Shown piece after piece: positions 52,381 through 62,292 of a stretch of DNA of 64,000 nucleotides; the stretch's first letter is position 1; each line of letters opens with the position of its first letter. The DNA comes from Streptomyces sp. R33 (GTDB lineage Bacteria; Actinomycetota; Actinomycetes; Streptomycetales; Streptomycetaceae): the NCBI RefSeq assembly GCF_041200175.1, contig NZ_CP165727.1:1612001-1676000 (forward strand), written 5' to 3'. The position numbers were made by a program, and so were the translations under genes. The notes under the pieces are model-generated. The model was not told the origin of the DNA. It saw only the letters and a list, made by a program, of their open reading frames with translations, and made no database searches.

Positions 52381-53151
52381 TTGTCGGAATGGCTCGTCCT
52401 GTCCCTCGCGATGGCCGCGGCATGCGCCGTGGTGCTGTCCATCGCCTTCTTCAACCACCGCCGGATCGGCGACGACGACGATCCCAACGAGACCCCGGAC
52501 GTCATCGAGTACATGACGATGATGATCGGGGTGATCTACGCGATCGTGCTGGGCCTGGCGATCGCCGGCGTCTGGGAGGGCCGCGGGGCCGCCCAGGAGT
52601 ACGTCCGCCAGGAGGCCCAGGCCCTGCACGAGATCAGCATCCGTTCCGAGGTCTACCCGGCCGAGGTGCGCAAGAAGATCAGGTCCGACGTCGACGCGTA
52701 CGTGACGTACGTGGTGGACACGGAGTGGAAGGAGATGGCCGACAACGGCAATCTCACTGATCACAGCGGGGAGCTGCTGGACCGCATCCGCCGGGACGTG
52801 ACGGACTACGAACCGCAGACCGACCACGAGGGGCAGGCGTATCAGCCGCTGGTGGACCAGGTCGCCCTGGTGGACGACGCCCGCAGCGCCCGTGGCCAGA
52901 GCGCGGGGGCGACGATGCCGGGGGTCGTGTGGTTCGGGCTGATCGCCGGCGCCCTGGTGACGGTGGGCCTGGTCTTCACCCTGCAGATCCGCCGCTCGTT
53001 CCGGGAGCTTCTGCTGGCGGGCCTGTTCAGCGCGCTGATCGCCTTCCTGCTGTTCCTGATCTGGGACTTCGACGCGCCGTTCGGGCGGGGCATCGCGGCG
53101 ACCGCCGAACCCTTCCTCGCACAGTTCCCGCATCTGGGACTCGGCGACTGA
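52381..53151 (+). CDS. DUF4239-family (bestrophin-like) membrane protein
   Basis: This 256-residue membrane protein has two hydrophobic helices near each end (LSEWLVLSLAMAAACAVVL, then YMTMMIGVIYAIVLGLAIAG; later PGVVWFGLIAGALVTVGLVF and LLLAGLFSALIAFLLFLI) and a roughly 110-residue soluble middle. This is the DUF4239 layout; members are described as bestrophin-like, but function is unproven. The TTG at 52381 follows GGGAG. It starts 50 bases after a MITE-like element, so its promoter must lie in or next to that element. Confidence 0.82.
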   Translation: MSEWLVLSLAMAAACAVVLSIAFFNHRRIGDDDDPNETPDVIEYMTMMIGVIYAIVLGLAIAGVWEGRGAAQEYVRQEAQALHEISIRSEVYPAEVRKKIRSDVDAYVTYVVDTEWKEMADNGNLTDHSGELLDRIRRDVTDYEPQTDHEGQAYQPLVDQVALVDDARSARGQSAGATMPGVVWFGLIAGALVTVGLVFTLQIRRSFRELLLAGLFSALIAFLLFLIWDFDAPFGRGIAATAEPFLAQFPHLGLGD

Positions 53152-53379
53152 GGTGACCGAGGCGTCGGCGGCACCGGGGGCCCGGCGTGCCCCCCGCAGC
53201 CGCCCGGCAAACCGGGGACGGGCCTCCCGTCCCCGGTTCGGCCCATCCCCGTGCCCCATTCGCCCGTTCCTGATCGCGGGTCACCGTGGCCGCGCCTAGC
53301 GTGGCGGGCATCGAGGCGCACGACCCCCCACGTGCGGAAACCGTTCCGCGGCTGCTCCTCGGGGATCCGGAGAACAACC

Positions 53380-53967
53380 ATGGGTGCGATACGTACCAAC
53401 GCCACAGCCCTGCTGAGCGCCGGCGCCACAGGCGCCGTACTCGCGCTCGGCGTCCTCGGCGCGCCCTCCGCGACCGCGGCCGAGGCCCAGCCCATCACCT
53501 CGTTCGGCTTCGCCATCACCCCGTCGACGGTTGCCCCGGGCGGCCGGACGGTGCTCTCGGTCACCGGCTGCAACGCCGCCTACGCCACCGTCTCCTCCGG
53601 GGTCTTCGACACCGTGAGCATCGCGCGCGGCCAGACCGCGCGCGTGACCGTCGATCGCGACGCCCGGCGCGGAGCCGTGTACTCCGTGTCCTTCACCTGC
53701 AACGGGGAGACCGGTTCGGCCGACCTCACCATCACCGGCGGTACCACCCGTCCCACCACCAGTTCCACGTCAACGGCCACTGCGAGGTCCAACACGTCCG
53801 TCACCTCCACCTCCACCGGCGGCGCCTCCCTCGGAGTCCGCGGCGGCCTGGGCGGCAGTGTGGCCGGGATGGACACCCGGGAGCTCGGCGCGGGCGCCGG
53901 GCTCTTCCTCGCGGCCGCCGGCGGTACGGCGTACGCGCTCCGCCGCCGCTCCGCACGCGGCCACTGA
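53380..53967 (+). CDS. secreted protein with C-terminal hydrophobic-Arg anchor
   Basis: The 195-residue protein has a signal peptide ending near ATAAEAQP, a compact beta-rich domain with two cysteines (SVTGCNAAYATVSSGVF, VSFTCNGETGSADLTI), a Thr/Ser-rich stalk, and a tail of hydrophobic helix plus RRRS (GAGLFLAAAGGTAYALRRRS). This resembles a cell-wall-sorted or membrane-anchored protein, but no LPxTG or LAxTG is visible. A sister protein is encoded convergently at 54125 and a class F sortase follows, so it may be a sortase substrate with an unusual motif. Confidence 0.82.
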   Translation: MGAIRTNATALLSAGATGAVLALGVLGAPSATAAEAQPITSFGFAITPSTVAPGGRTVLSVTGCNAAYATVSSGVFDTVSIARGQTARVTVDRDARRGAVYSVSFTCNGETGSADLTITGGTTRPTTSSTSTATARSNTSVTSTSTGGASLGVRGGLGGSVAGMDTRELGAGAGLFLAAAGGTAYALRRRSARGH

Positions 53968-54048
53968 GCGTCCTCGGCCACGCCCTGCAGCACACCTGAG
54001 CGTCCTCAGCCGTACACCCCCGCACCACACCACCACAGAGCACCGAGC

Positions 54049-54091
54049 GCCGGTCGCCCCGAGTCCTGGCCGAGGATTCGGGGCGACCGGC
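54049..54091. terminator. bidirectional terminator between the two sister genes
   Basis: GCCGGTCGCCCCGA (54049-54062) is perfectly inverted as TCGGGGCGACCGGC (54078-54091). CCT/AGG and a G-T pair extend the stem to about 19 bp with a 5-base loop. It sits between convergent genes. Confidence 0.85.
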
Positions 54092-54124
54092 GGTTCCCGG
54101 GCCGCGACCGGGGCGGCCGCGTCG

Positions 54125-54667
54125 TCAGGCCCGTCCGCGGAGGGGACGGCGCCGGCGCATCACGTGGACGCCCGCGCCCAGCGCCGAAGCGCCGACGAGG
54201 CTCGCCCCGATGGCGGTCTCGGCGGTGGACGGGCCGAACGAGCCGCCGATACCGCCCTGTGCGCCGTTGCCCCGCAGGATCGTGAACCGGTGCGTGGCGA
54301 CCAGGCTGTTGTCGTGGCACTTGACCGACAGCGTGTGGTTGCCGGGCGTGGCGTGGTTGAAGATCCGGACGGTGGCGAACCCGATGGAGCCGGCCGAGAG
54401 GTTCGTCTGGGGAAAGTTGCCGGCCGACCAGACGGTGCCGCCGTGGCGGCAGCCGGCCGCGCTGACCTGCATCGTCGATCCCTGGTGCACGGAGTACGGG
54501 TTGACGGTGACATTGCTCGGTCCGTTGCCGCTGTTGCCCCCGTCGCCGCCCTGGCCCGACGGAGATCCGCCCAGCGGGTCCGGCGGGTTCGCGGCGGCGA
54601 ACGGGGTACTGAGCCCGACGGCGACGAAGGCCGCCGCGGCCACGGTGAGGGCGCGCAGAACACGCAT
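54125..54667 (-). CDS. second secreted protein with C-terminal hydrophobic-Arg anchor
   Basis: The 180-residue protein follows the same plan as its convergent neighbour: signal peptide (TVAAAAFVAVGLSTPFAAA), a Gly/Ser/Asn-rich linker, a beta domain with two cysteines (VSAAGCRHGGTVWSAGNF, LSVKCHDNSLVATH), and a hydrophobic helix ending in RRRRP. A GGAGG site lies just before the ATG at 54667. The two appear to be distant paralogues. It stands directly upstream of, and divergent from, the class F sortase gene. Confidence 0.82.
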   Translation of the reverse strand: MRVLRALTVAAAAFVAVGLSTPFAAANPPDPLGGSPSGQGGDGGNSGNGPSNVTVNPYSVHQGSTMQVSAAGCRHGGTVWSAGNFPQTNLSAGSIGFATVRIFNHATPGNHTLSVKCHDNSLVATHRFTILRGNGAQGGIGGSFGPSTAETAIGASLVGASALGAGVHVMRRRRPLRGRA

Positions 54668-55019
54668 GGTGGAACCTCCAGCGGGAAGCGCCCCGGAGCG
54701 GTCGCCCGGGAAGATCGACGAGAACGCCTCCCACGACGAACCCTCGGGGCGGCTCGCAACCAGCGCATTTCCGGCTTTGGGCCGCAAGGTTGAGCGACAC
54801 GCCGAGGCGCGCGCGGCGCGGCTGACGGAGCCGCAGGTCACGACCCGTCAGGCATTTATGTGACGAATACCTGGATGGGCGCACCCCTTCCGGCCCCGCC
54901 ACCCGTTCGCCCCTCACCGATCGCCGTCTTGCGCACGCAGCCTTAGCGTGCCTGGAGAAGGGCGTACAGGGGTGGGACAAGAACGCGGGTCGGGACCCCC
55001 GCGTCGGGAAGGGAGAGCC

Positions 55020-55718
55020 ATGACCGAGGACGAGAGCGAGCAGCCACCGAGAAGACGATCCCCCTGGGGCGTGCTCGCACTGGTCATGCTCAGCGGCCTC
55101 GCCATGATGCGCAACGGGGCGGAGGTCGGCGACGGGCCGCCGCAGCCGACGGCCGCCGCCGCGGTCGGGGTGCCTGCCGAGCAGCTGCCGGCGTATCCGC
55201 CGGGGCAGGGCGAGCAGCCCATGCAGCACCAGCCCGCGCCGCCGGTGGAGGTGGAGCCGCTCGAGCACTCGTCGGTCCAGCGCATCCGGATCCCCGACAT
55301 CCGGGTGGACGCGCCGACGATGACGGTCGGGCTGGACCCGCAGGGCTGGATCGAGGCCCCGCCGCCGCAGGACCCGAATCTGGCCGGCTGGTACCTGAAC
55401 GGCATCTCGCCCGGCCAGCGCGGCTCGGCGGTGATCGTGGGCCACGTCGACAACGCGCACGGCCCGGCGGTCTTCTACGGCCTGGGTTCGCTGCACAAGG
55501 GCAACCACATCGAGGTGGAGCGGTACGACGGACGCACGGCGGTGTTCGAGGTGTACGGGGTGGAGGTGTTCTCGAAGGAGACCTTCCCCGGAGCCCGGGT
55601 GTACGGGGACACCGGGCACGCGGAGCTCCGGGTGATCACCTGCGGCGGCGGCTACTCCAAGGCGCGGGGCTACGACGGCAACGTCGTCGTCTTCGCCCGG
55701 ATGGTGGCGACGCGCTGA
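55020..55718 (+). CDS. class F sortase
   Basis: This 232-residue membrane-anchored transpeptidase has an N-terminal hydrophobic helix (WGVLALVMLSGLAMM), a Pro-rich stalk and a sortase domain from about residue 85. The catalytic His142 is in VIVGHVDNA and Cys208 in LRVITCGGGY; Arg lies in KARGYDGN. Class F sortases attach proteins to the actinobacterial wall, but their sorting signals are poorly defined. GGAAGGGAG precedes the ATG. The two small secreted proteins next door are the obvious candidate substrates. Confidence 0.91.
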   Translation: MTEDESEQPPRRRSPWGVLALVMLSGLAMMRNGAEVGDGPPQPTAAAAVGVPAEQLPAYPPGQGEQPMQHQPAPPVEVEPLEHSSVQRIRIPDIRVDAPTMTVGLDPQGWIEAPPPQDPNLAGWYLNGISPGQRGSAVIVGHVDNAHGPAVFYGLGSLHKGNHIEVERYDGRTAVFEVYGVEVFSKETFPGARVYGDTGHAELRVITCGGGYSKARGYDGNVVVFARMVATR

Positions 55719-55768
55719 GCGGCTTGCGCACCGCCCCGCCGGACGGCCCGGGGCCCCGCCCCGCCGGG

Positions 55769-55780
55769 GAGGGGCCCCTC
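55769..55780. terminator. palindrome between convergent sortase and deacetylase genes
   Basis: GAGGGGCCCCTC is a perfect palindrome overlapping the deacetylase stop. A further GGGGCCCC at 55750-55757 makes the 60-base gap highly structured. Confidence 0.55.
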
Positions 55781-56711
55781 AGCGGGGCGGCAGCGCCGGC
55801 AGCGTCATCCGGTAGCCCCGGGCGAGGAGTTGGGGCAGGTAGGTGCTCACCGCGTGGACGCTCTGCGAGCGGTCGCCGCCCGCGTCGTGGTTCAGCACGA
55901 TCACGCCGGGCGCCGCGCCCTTGAGGACGCGCGAGACGATCGTGGTGGTGCCCGGCTCCTTCCAGTCCAGCGTGTCCACGGTCCAGGCGAGCGGTTCCAT
56001 GCCGAGCTCGGCCCCGATCTCGAACGCGGCCCGGTTCCACGCCCCGTACGGCGCCCGGAACCACAGGGGCGCCTCCCCCACTGCCTGTTGTACGACCTCG
56101 CTGGTGCGGGAGATCTCGGAGGCGAGGTCGGGCCGGCTGAGCGTGGGGATGAGCGGATGGGTCCAGGTGTGGTTGCCGATGACGTGGCCCTCGGCACTCA
56201 TCCGGCGCAGCAGGTCCCGGTTGTCGGTGGCCATCTCCCCGCAGACGAAGAACATGGCGCGGACACCGTACCGGGCGAGGGTGTCCAGGATGGCGGGGGT
56301 GTAGCGGGGGTCGGGCCCGTCGTCGAAGGTGAGCACCATGGCGCTGGCCGTGCTCGCGTCGGGCGGCAGTTCCAGAATGGGCCGGGTCCGTACGGCGGGC
56401 CTCGCGGCGGGCGGGCGCAAGGGGGTCTCGGAGGTCATGGGGCTCAGCCGGTACGCGGCCTGCCCGGGCGCCTGGGGCTGCAGGGCGCGGACTCCGCCCG
56501 GTCCGGCGGCTCCGCCGGGTCCCGGCTGTCCTACGGCCGGGCCGCCGACGGGGCCGGCTCCGAGGCCTGCACCCGGGTCGCCGCCCGCCGTGTTCTGTCC
56601 GGGTGATCCGGTCTCGCCACCGGTGAGGAGTCCGGAGGCGGCGGCGACTCCGAGGAAGACGGCGGTACGCAGGAGCATGCGTCGCCCTACTGTCGGCTCG
56701 TCATTTTTCAT
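55779..56711 (-). CDS. secreted polysaccharide deacetylase (NodB domain)
   Basis: The 310-residue protein has a twin-arginine-like signal (GRRMLLRTAVFLGVAAAS), a Gly/Pro-rich linker and a NodB domain from about residue 120. The metal and catalytic motifs are present: TFDDGPDPRY (motif 1), HTWTHP (motif 2), RAPYGAWN (motif 3), DTLDW (motif 4) and LNHDAGGD (motif 5). It removes acetyl groups from peptidoglycan or another GlcNAc polymer outside the cell, which suits its place in the cell-surface gene group. Confidence 0.92.
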   Translation of the reverse strand: MKNDEPTVGRRMLLRTAVFLGVAAASGLLTGGETGSPGQNTAGGDPGAGLGAGPVGGPAVGQPGPGGAAGPGGVRALQPQAPGQAAYRLSPMTSETPLRPPAARPAVRTRPILELPPDASTASAMVLTFDDGPDPRYTPAILDTLARYGVRAMFFVCGEMATDNRDLLRRMSAEGHVIGNHTWTHPLIPTLSRPDLASEISRTSEVVQQAVGEAPLWFRAPYGAWNRAAFEIGAELGMEPLAWTVDTLDWKEPGTTTIVSRVLKGAAPGVIVLNHDAGGDRSQSVHAVSTYLPQLLARGYRMTLPALPPR

Positions 56712-56781
56712 TATTACTACGTATCAACGACATCCTGGCAGATGTCGAGAGGCGCGAACGCGCGGGCTTCCCCTCACCCGA

Positions 56782-59700
56782 TCAGCCGCGCCTCACCAGG
56801 GGGAACGGCAGCGTCTCGCGGATCGTCAGGCCCGTGAGGAACATGACCAGCCGGTCGACGCCGATGCCCAGACCGCCGGTCGGCGGCATGGCGTACTCCA
56901 GGGCGTCCAGGAAGTCTTCGTCGAGTTCCATCGCCTCCGGGTCGCCGCCCGCCGCGAGCAGCGACTGGGCGGTGAGCCGGCGCCGCTGCTCCACCGGGTC
57001 GGTGAGCTCGGAGTACGCGGTGCCCAGTTCCGTTCCGAACGCCACCAGGTCCCAGCGCTCGGCGAGGCGCGGGTCCCCCCGGTGCTGCCGGGTGAGGGGG
57101 GAGACGTCGGTGGGGAAGTCCTTGTAGAAGGTCGGCAGCTTGGTCTTCTCCTCCACCAGCCGCTCGTACATCTCCAGCACCACGTCGCCGCGGGTGTCCT
57201 CACGCGCGTGCGGTACGCCGGCCCGGTCGCAGAGCCGGCGCAGCACCGGTTCCTCGGTGTCCGCGTCGACCTCCTCGCCGAGCGCCTCGCTGATCGCCCC
57301 GTACATCGTCTTGACCGGCCAGATCCCGGAGATGTCGTGGACGACGAGCTGTCCGTCCGGGCCGGCCTTGTGGGCGATCGGCGAGCCGAAGGCGGCGGTC
57401 GCGGCGCCCTGGATCAGCTCGCGCGTGAGGTCGAGCATCACGTCGTAGTCGGCGAAGGCCTGGTAGGCCTCCAGCATCGTGAACTCGGGGTTGTGCTTGT
57501 ACGAAACGCCCTCGTTGCGGAAGGTGCGGCCCATCTCGAAGACCTTCTCCAGGCCGCCGACGCACAGCCGCTTCAGGTACAGCTCGGGGGCGATGCGCAG
57601 GTACAGGTCGAGGTCGTAGGCGTTGATGTGGGTCCGGAAGGGCCGGGCGTTGGCGCCGCCGTGGATCTGCTGGAGCATCGGGGTCTCGACCTCGAGGTAG
57701 CCGCGGTCCAGGAGCCCCTGGCGCAGTGCCTGGACGGCCGAGGAGCGGGCCCGTACGACGTCCCGCGCCTCGGGGCTCGCGACCAGGTCGAGGTAGCGGC
57801 GCCGGACGCGGGCCTCGGGGTCGGCGAGGCCCTTGCGCTTGTCGGGGAGCGGGCGCAGGCATTTGCCGGTGAGCTGCCAGGAGGAGACCACGAGGGACGG
57901 CTCGCCGCTGCGGCTGGCGCCGATCTCGCCGCTCGCCACCACGTGGTCGCCGAAGTCGACCTGGGAGGTGAAGGAGTCCAGTACGCCGGCGCCGCTCTCG
58001 TCGCGGGTGAACACCAGCTGGATGTCCCCGGACCAGTCACGCAGGACGGCGAAGACCACTCCGCCGAGGTCGCGTACGAGCATCACGCGGCCGGCGAGCG
58101 TGGCCTGCTCCCCGGAGCGGGCTCCGGGCGGGTGGGCCTGGCGTGCGGCCAGCAGATCGGCCACGGTGTGGGTGCGCTGGCGGATGCCGACCGGGTACGG
58201 GTCGGTGCCGGCCGCCCGGATCCGCTCCATCTTGGCGTGGCGGACCCGGACCTGGTCGGGCAGCCGCTCGGCACGCGCGGCGCCTGCGGCCTCCTGCCCC
58301 ACGAGGTCCAGGCCGAGGGAGTCGAGCGGGGGCAGCCCCTCGGTCGAGGCGGGCGCGGTGAGCCCCCTGGTGTGCGCGTTGCCCCAGAGTTTGCGCAGGC
58401 TGGGTACGGAGACGAAGCCCTCGGCGATGCCGGAGGCGAGGCTGACCCGGGCCAGCGAGCCGGCGTCCTGGTAGCAGAGGAACCGCGGGTACCACTCGGG
58501 CCCGTACTTGACGTTCGAGCGGTACAGGGCCTCCAGCTGCCACCAGCGGGAGAAGAACAGCAGCAGTTTGCGCCACAGCTTGAGGACGGGGCCGGCGCCG
58601 ATCCGGCCGCCCTCCTCGAAGGCGGAGCGGAAGACGGCGAAGTTGAGGGAGATCCGGCGCACGCCGAGACCGGGCGCGGCGGCGCACAGCTCGGCGACCA
58701 TGAACTCCATGACGCCGTTGGGGGCGGTGCGGTCGCGGCGCATCAGGTCGAGGGAGATGCCGTCCTTGCCCCAGGGGACGAAGGACAGCAGGGCGATCAG
58801 CTCGCCCTGGGCGTCGAAGGCCTCGACGAGCAGGCAGTCCCCGTCGGCGGGGTCGCCGAGCCGGTCCAGGGCCATGGAGAACCCGCGCTCGGTCTCGGTG
58901 TCGCGCCAGGTGTCGGCGCGCTCGATGATCCGCTGCATCTCCTCCTCGCTGAGGGCGGAGTGGCGGCGGATGACGGTGGTGGCTCCGGTGCGCTTGACGC
59001 GGTTGACGGCCTGGCGGGTGACGCGCATGTCGCGGCCGTCGAGGTCGAAGTGGGCGACGTGCAGGATCGCCTCGTCGCCGAGCTGGAGGGCGCTGAGCCC
59101 GGAGCGGGCGTACGCGGTGGCCCCCTCCTCGGAGGCGCCCATCACGGCGGGCTGCCAGCCGTGTCGGCGGGCGACGGTGAGCCAGGCGTCGACGGCGGGG
59201 GTCCAGGCGGCGGGGTCGCCGACCGGGTCGCCGCTGGCGAGGCAGACGCCGGCCTCGACACGGTAGGTGACGCCGGCCCGACCGTTGGGGGCGAAGACGA
59301 CGGCCTTGTCGCGGCGGGTGGCGAAGTAGCCGAGGGAGTCGCCGCGGCCGTAGGCGCCGAGCAGGGCGCGGATGCGGGGCTCCTCGTCCCCGTGCAGGGC
59401 GGCGGTCAGCCGCTGGGAGCGGAAGAGGGTCGTGGCGGCGTTCAGCAGGGCGAGGGCGCCGAAGAGGCCGAGGAAGAAGTAGAGGGGGCGGGGCGGGTGG
59501 CCGTCGAACTGGCGGGGCGAGACGAGGCCGCCGAAGACCTGCCGGGCGGCCCAGTCCAGCCACTGCTCCTTGGGCAGGGTGCCGGGGAACAGGGCGACCA
59601 GGCCCCAGCCGAGGATCACGGCGGCGAGCAGGCCGAGGCCCAGGACGAGCAGGGCCCGCCAGAACGCGCCGGGCCGGGAGGCGGCGTAGAACTCCTTGCG

Positions 59701-60087
59701 GGCGGCGACCAGGACCCCGAGGGCGGCGAGGGCGATGGCCATCGAGGGGCCGCCGATCCAGTAGTAGTCGTCGGCGATGATCAGGAGGTCGACCAGGACG
59801 AGCAGGGCCAGATAGGTGACGACGATCCACCAGGCGACCCTCTTGCGGGTGCCGAGGGCGGCGGCGAGCAGGAAGAGGAAAACGGCGTAGGCGAGGTTGG
59901 CGCTGACGGGCACCACGATCTCGTCGAGGAACCGCACGATGTGCCGCAGGAGGTGCCGCAGCGTCGGGGAGAGCGCCAGTACGGCGCACAGCAGTCCGAG
60001 CGCTCCGAAGAACGCGGCGAATGCATCGGGCACCCGGTTCAGGAAGCGGTTCCGGGTGCCCCGGGTCTCCTCCACGGTGGCACTCAT
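56782..60087 (-). CDS. lysX: LysX: lysylphosphatidylglycerol synthase fused to lysyl-tRNA synthetase
   Basis: This 1101-residue bifunctional enzyme has an N-terminal domain of about seven membrane helices, a central DUF2156/MprF-type transferase ([18 protein letters not shown]), and a class II lysyl-tRNA synthetase with an OB-fold ([19 protein letters not shown]) and catalytic motifs [15 protein letters not shown] and [12 protein letters not shown]. It charges tRNA with lysine and moves lysine to phosphatidylglycerol, reducing membrane negative charge and sensitivity to cationic peptides. The start is the ATG at 60087. A MITE-like element ends 53 bases upstream. Confidence 0.95.
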   Translation of the reverse strand: MSATVEETRGTRNRFLNRVPDAFAAFFGALGLLCAVLALSPTLRHLLRHIVRFLDEIVVPVSANLAYAVFLFLLAAALGTRKRVAWWIVVTYLALLVLVDLLIIADDYYWIGGPSMAIALAALGVLVAARKEFYAASRPGAFWRALLVLGLGLLAAVILGWGLVALFPGTLPKEQWLDWAARQVFGGLVSPRQFDGHPPRPLYFFLGLFGALALLNAATTLFRSQRLTAALHGDEEPRIRALLGAYGRGDSLGYFATRRDKAVVFAPNGRAGVTYRVEAGVCLASGDPVGDPAAWTPAVDAWLTVARRHGWQPAVMGASEEGATAYARSGLSALQLGDEAILHVAHFDLDGRDMRVTRQAVNRVKRTGATTVIRRHSALSEEEMQRIIERADTWRDTETERGFSMALDRLGDPADGDCLLVEAFDAQGELIALLSFVPWGKDGISLDLMRRDRTAPNGVMEFMVAELCAAAPGLGVRRISLNFAVFRSAFEEGGRIGAGPVLKLWRKLLLFFSRWWQLEALYRSNVKYGPEWYPRFLCYQDAGSLARVSLASGIAEGFVSVPSLRKLWGNAHTRGLTAPASTEGLPPLDSLGLDLVGQEAAGAARAERLPDQVRVRHAKMERIRAAGTDPYPVGIRQRTHTVADLLAARQAHPPGARSGEQATLAGRVMLVRDLGGVVFAVLRDWSGDIQLVFTRDESGAGVLDSFTSQVDFGDHVVASGEIGASRSGEPSLVVSSWQLTGKCLRPLPDKRKGLADPEARVRRRYLDLVASPEARDVVRARSSAVQALRQGLLDRGYLEVETPMLQQIHGGANARPFRTHINAYDLDLYLRIAPELYLKRLCVGGLEKVFEMGRTFRNEGVSYKHNPEFTMLEAYQAFADYDVMLDLTRELIQGAATAAFGSPIAHKAGPDGQLVVHDISGIWPVKTMYGAISEALGEEVDADTEEPVLRRLCDRAGVPHAREDTRGDVVLEMYERLVEEKTKLPTFYKDFPTDVSPLTRQHRGDPRLAERWDLVAFGTELGTAYSELTDPVEQRRRLTAQSLLAAGGDPEAMELDEDFLDALEYAMPPTGGLGIGVDRLVMFLTGLTIRETLPFPLVRRG

Positions 60088-60140
60088 GGTTCGCACTGTA
60101 GGGAGGCCGACGCCGCTCCGCGCGGCGAGTCGGGCACCCC

Positions 60141-60308
60141 TTAAGGGCTGTGCCGTAATCCCCGGCGGGCGCACGACGACAGCTACGGCGCCTCGCCGCG
60201 TTGTCGGAACGTCCGCATACGCCCAGTATGCGGACGCCCCTCCGCCTTGCGATGCACCGCATCTGACGCCGTGCGCTGATCCGCCGGGGATTACGGGACA
60301 GCCCTTAA
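60141..60308. mobile_element. 168-bp MITE-like element with TTAA ends
   Basis: TTAA stands at 60141-60144 and 60305-60308. The inner ends GGGCTGTGCCGTAATCCCC (60145-60163) and its inverted copy (60286-60304) match with one mismatch, extending to 24 bp. TTAA fits the YTAR duplication of IS5-type transposons. The interior has a perfect GTCCGCATAC/GTATGCGGAC hairpin (60211-60235) and no gene. It fills the divergent gap between lysX and the universal stress protein gene. Confidence 0.78.
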
Positions 60309-60318
60309 GCTCGGAAAG

Positions 60319-60780
60319 GTGACTGAGCACGTGAACACGGGATTCGAACGCGGTACGGACGGCCCCAAGGTGATCCTCGCCGGGGTGGACGGGTCGGAGT
60401 CCTCGCTGCGGGCGGCCGCGTACGCGGCGGGGCTGGCCCGGCGGCAGAACGCGCTGCTGGCGCTGGTGTACGTCCAGCCCGTGATGCCGGCCGGGGCCTC
60501 GCTGGGGGCGCCGGTGGCCGACACCACCGGGGAGATCGCGGAGGGGCTGGTGGCCGAGATCCGGGACGCGGCGGAGCGGCTCAAGGGCATCTACGAGGTG
60601 CGCTGGCAGTTCCACACCTTCCGCGGCGACCCGTACGCGGGCCTGGTGAGCGCGGCGGAGGAGCTGACGGCGGACGCGGTGGTGGTCGGCGCCTCCGAGC
60701 AGGCCGGGCACCGCATCGTCGGCTCGGTTGCGGTCCGCCTGGTCAAGGCCGGCCGCTGGCCCGTCACGGTGGTCCCGTGA
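60319..60780 (+). CDS. universal stress protein (UspA family)
   Basis: The roughly 150-residue UspA-fold protein has VILAGVDGSESSLRAAAYAA at the N-terminus and ADAVVVGASEQAGHRIVGSVAVRL near the end. The usual ATP-binding G-2x-G-9x-G-S/T pattern is altered to GASEQAGHRIVGSVAV, partly preserved. GTG 60319 has no room for a ribosome binding site; GTG 60331 with GGAAAGG 11 bases upstream is more likely. The gene begins only 10-22 bases after a MITE-like element, so its promoter must lie within that element or further upstream. Confidence 0.87.
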   Translation: MTEHVNTGFERGTDGPKVILAGVDGSESSLRAAAYAAGLARRQNALLALVYVQPVMPAGASLGAPVADTTGEIAEGLVAEIRDAAERLKGIYEVRWQFHTFRGDPYAGLVSAAEELTADAVVVGASEQAGHRIVGSVAVRLVKAGRWPVTVVP

Positions 60781-60817
60781 CGGGCCGGCGGCGGGAGGAG
60801 CCAGGGGCGGCGGCGGG

Positions 60818-62026
60818 CTACTTGGCCATCGTCAGGCCGTCCTTGGCCGCGCCGCGGCTGAGGACGGCCTCGCTGATGGCGTCCTGCGCCTCCTCGTAGT
60901 CCCCGTCCGAGGACCGCGCCAGGGCGGCGGGCAGGTTGACGACCTTGCCGGCGGACAGGTCCATCATCTGCGGGATGAACTCGGCCTTGGTGACCTGCCA
61001 GCGCCCGCCCGCGGCGGCCGGCGGGGCGAAGGTGAAGCGGCCGATCGAGCCGTAGTTGCCGCGCATGTCCCGCGCGCCGGAGTAGTTGAACATCTCGCCG
61101 GCGACCTGGTCGCCCATGCCGTAGATGATCCACGTCCCGTTGACCTTCTCGTAGGCCTGCGGGATGTGCGCATGGGTGCCCAGGATCATGTCGATGTCGG
61201 GGCGGGCGCCGGTCTGCGAGGCCGTCAGCGCCTTGCCGAGCGCGAGCTGCTTCTCGTCCGGCTCGGTCTGCCACTCCGTACCCCAGTGCACGCTCACCAG
61301 GACCACGTCCGCGCCCGCCTTCCGGGCGGCCCGCGCATCCGCGATGATCTTGTCCTTCTCCATCAGGTTGACGGCCCAGGGCTGGCCCTCCGGCAGCGGA
61401 TAGCCGTTCGTGTCGTACGTGTACGCCAGGTGCGCGACCTTCGCGGAGCCCGCCGTGTACAGGGTCGGCGTGGCCGCCTCGGTCGCCGTACGGGCCGAAC
61501 CCGCGTGCTTCAGCCCGGTCTTGTCGAACGTGTCGAGGGTGCGCTTCAGACCGTCGGCCCCGGCGTCCAGGGTGTGGTTCGAGGCCGTGGAACAGCCGTC
61601 GTACCCGGCGTCCTTGAGCCCTTCGGCCACCTCGGGCGGGGACTGGAAGGCGGGATAGCCGGTGAACGGCCCGCCGTCCTCCCCGTACACGGTCTCCATG
61701 TGGCAGATGGCCAGGTCGGCGGTCGAGACCACCGGCTTGACCAGGGAGAACATCGGCCTGAAGTCGTGGCCGTCGCCGTCCGCGTCGGCCGCCGCCCGCT
61801 TGATGACGGAGTCGTGCGGCAGCACGTCACCGGTCGCGACCAGGGTGAAGCCCTTCGCGGCGCCGTCCGGGGCCGCGGGGGACCCGGGGCCGCTGGACGG
61901 CGCCGGGGCGCGGGAGTTGCCGAGGCGGGCCGGGGCGGGCTCCTTCCCGGCGGAACATCCCGCGGCGGCCGCCGCCAGGAGGGCAGCCGACAGGAGTGCG
62001 AGGGCCTGCCGGGCGTGCTTGGTCAT
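60818..62026 (-). CDS. CapA-family lipoprotein (PGA_cap metallophosphatase-like)
   Basis: The 402-residue lipoprotein has a signal peptide with lipobox AAGC (Cys24) and a CapA/PGA_cap domain related to metallophosphatases. It has TLVATGDVLPHDSVI, ICHMETVYGEDG, the Asn-His pair in STASNHTLDAGADGL, VSVHWGTEW and ILGTHAHIPQ. CapA-like proteins take part in poly-gamma-glutamate or other surface polymer export, although many lone actinobacterial members have no known polymer. It converges on the stress protein gene. Confidence 0.91.
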   Translation of the reverse strand: MTKHARQALALLSAALLAAAAAGCSAGKEPAPARLGNSRAPAPSSGPGSPAAPDGAAKGFTLVATGDVLPHDSVIKRAAADADGDGHDFRPMFSLVKPVVSTADLAICHMETVYGEDGGPFTGYPAFQSPPEVAEGLKDAGYDGCSTASNHTLDAGADGLKRTLDTFDKTGLKHAGSARTATEAATPTLYTAGSAKVAHLAYTYDTNGYPLPEGQPWAVNLMEKDKIIADARAARKAGADVVLVSVHWGTEWQTEPDEKQLALGKALTASQTGARPDIDMILGTHAHIPQAYEKVNGTWIIYGMGDQVAGEMFNYSGARDMRGNYGSIGRFTFAPPAAAGGRWQVTKAEFIPQMMDLSAGKVVNLPAALARSSDGDYEEAQDAISEAVLSRGAAKDGLTMAK

Positions 62027-62058
62027 CTGGGCCAGCTCTCATTAGTAGGACTATCTGA

Positions 62059-62081
62059 CCATCTGTAATCCATAGAGATGG
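62059..62081. promoter_or_regulatory. inverted repeat in the capA/sigma divergent region
   Basis: CCATCT (62059-62064) and AGATGG (62076-62081) are a perfect inverted repeat around 11 AT-rich bases, 33 bases before the CapA-type gene. On the minus strand TTACAG and TACTAA nearby may be its promoter. The rest of the 266-base gap to the sigma gene holds nothing I can name. Confidence 0.4.
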
Positions 62082-62292
62082 ACGTCACCAGTCGGGGAAC
62101 GGCTCCGGGGCCACCCGGCCCCACCCGGGCGGCCGTTCGCCGCGCCGTTCGACCGTTCACCGCCGGGCGCGCCCGCCCACCGGACGACCGGGGTGCTTGG
62201 GCGCAACGCCGGGACAGGACGGTTCCCGGGGCGCTCCGTGCAGGTGAGGGTGGGTCCGTCGGACCCGAACGGACCCCAGGAAGGAGCCACCC

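Noticed and set aside
56329..60144. Plus-strand open frame of about 1270 codons
   Set aside because: Antisense shadow of lysX, whose motifs on the minus strand are unmistakable.
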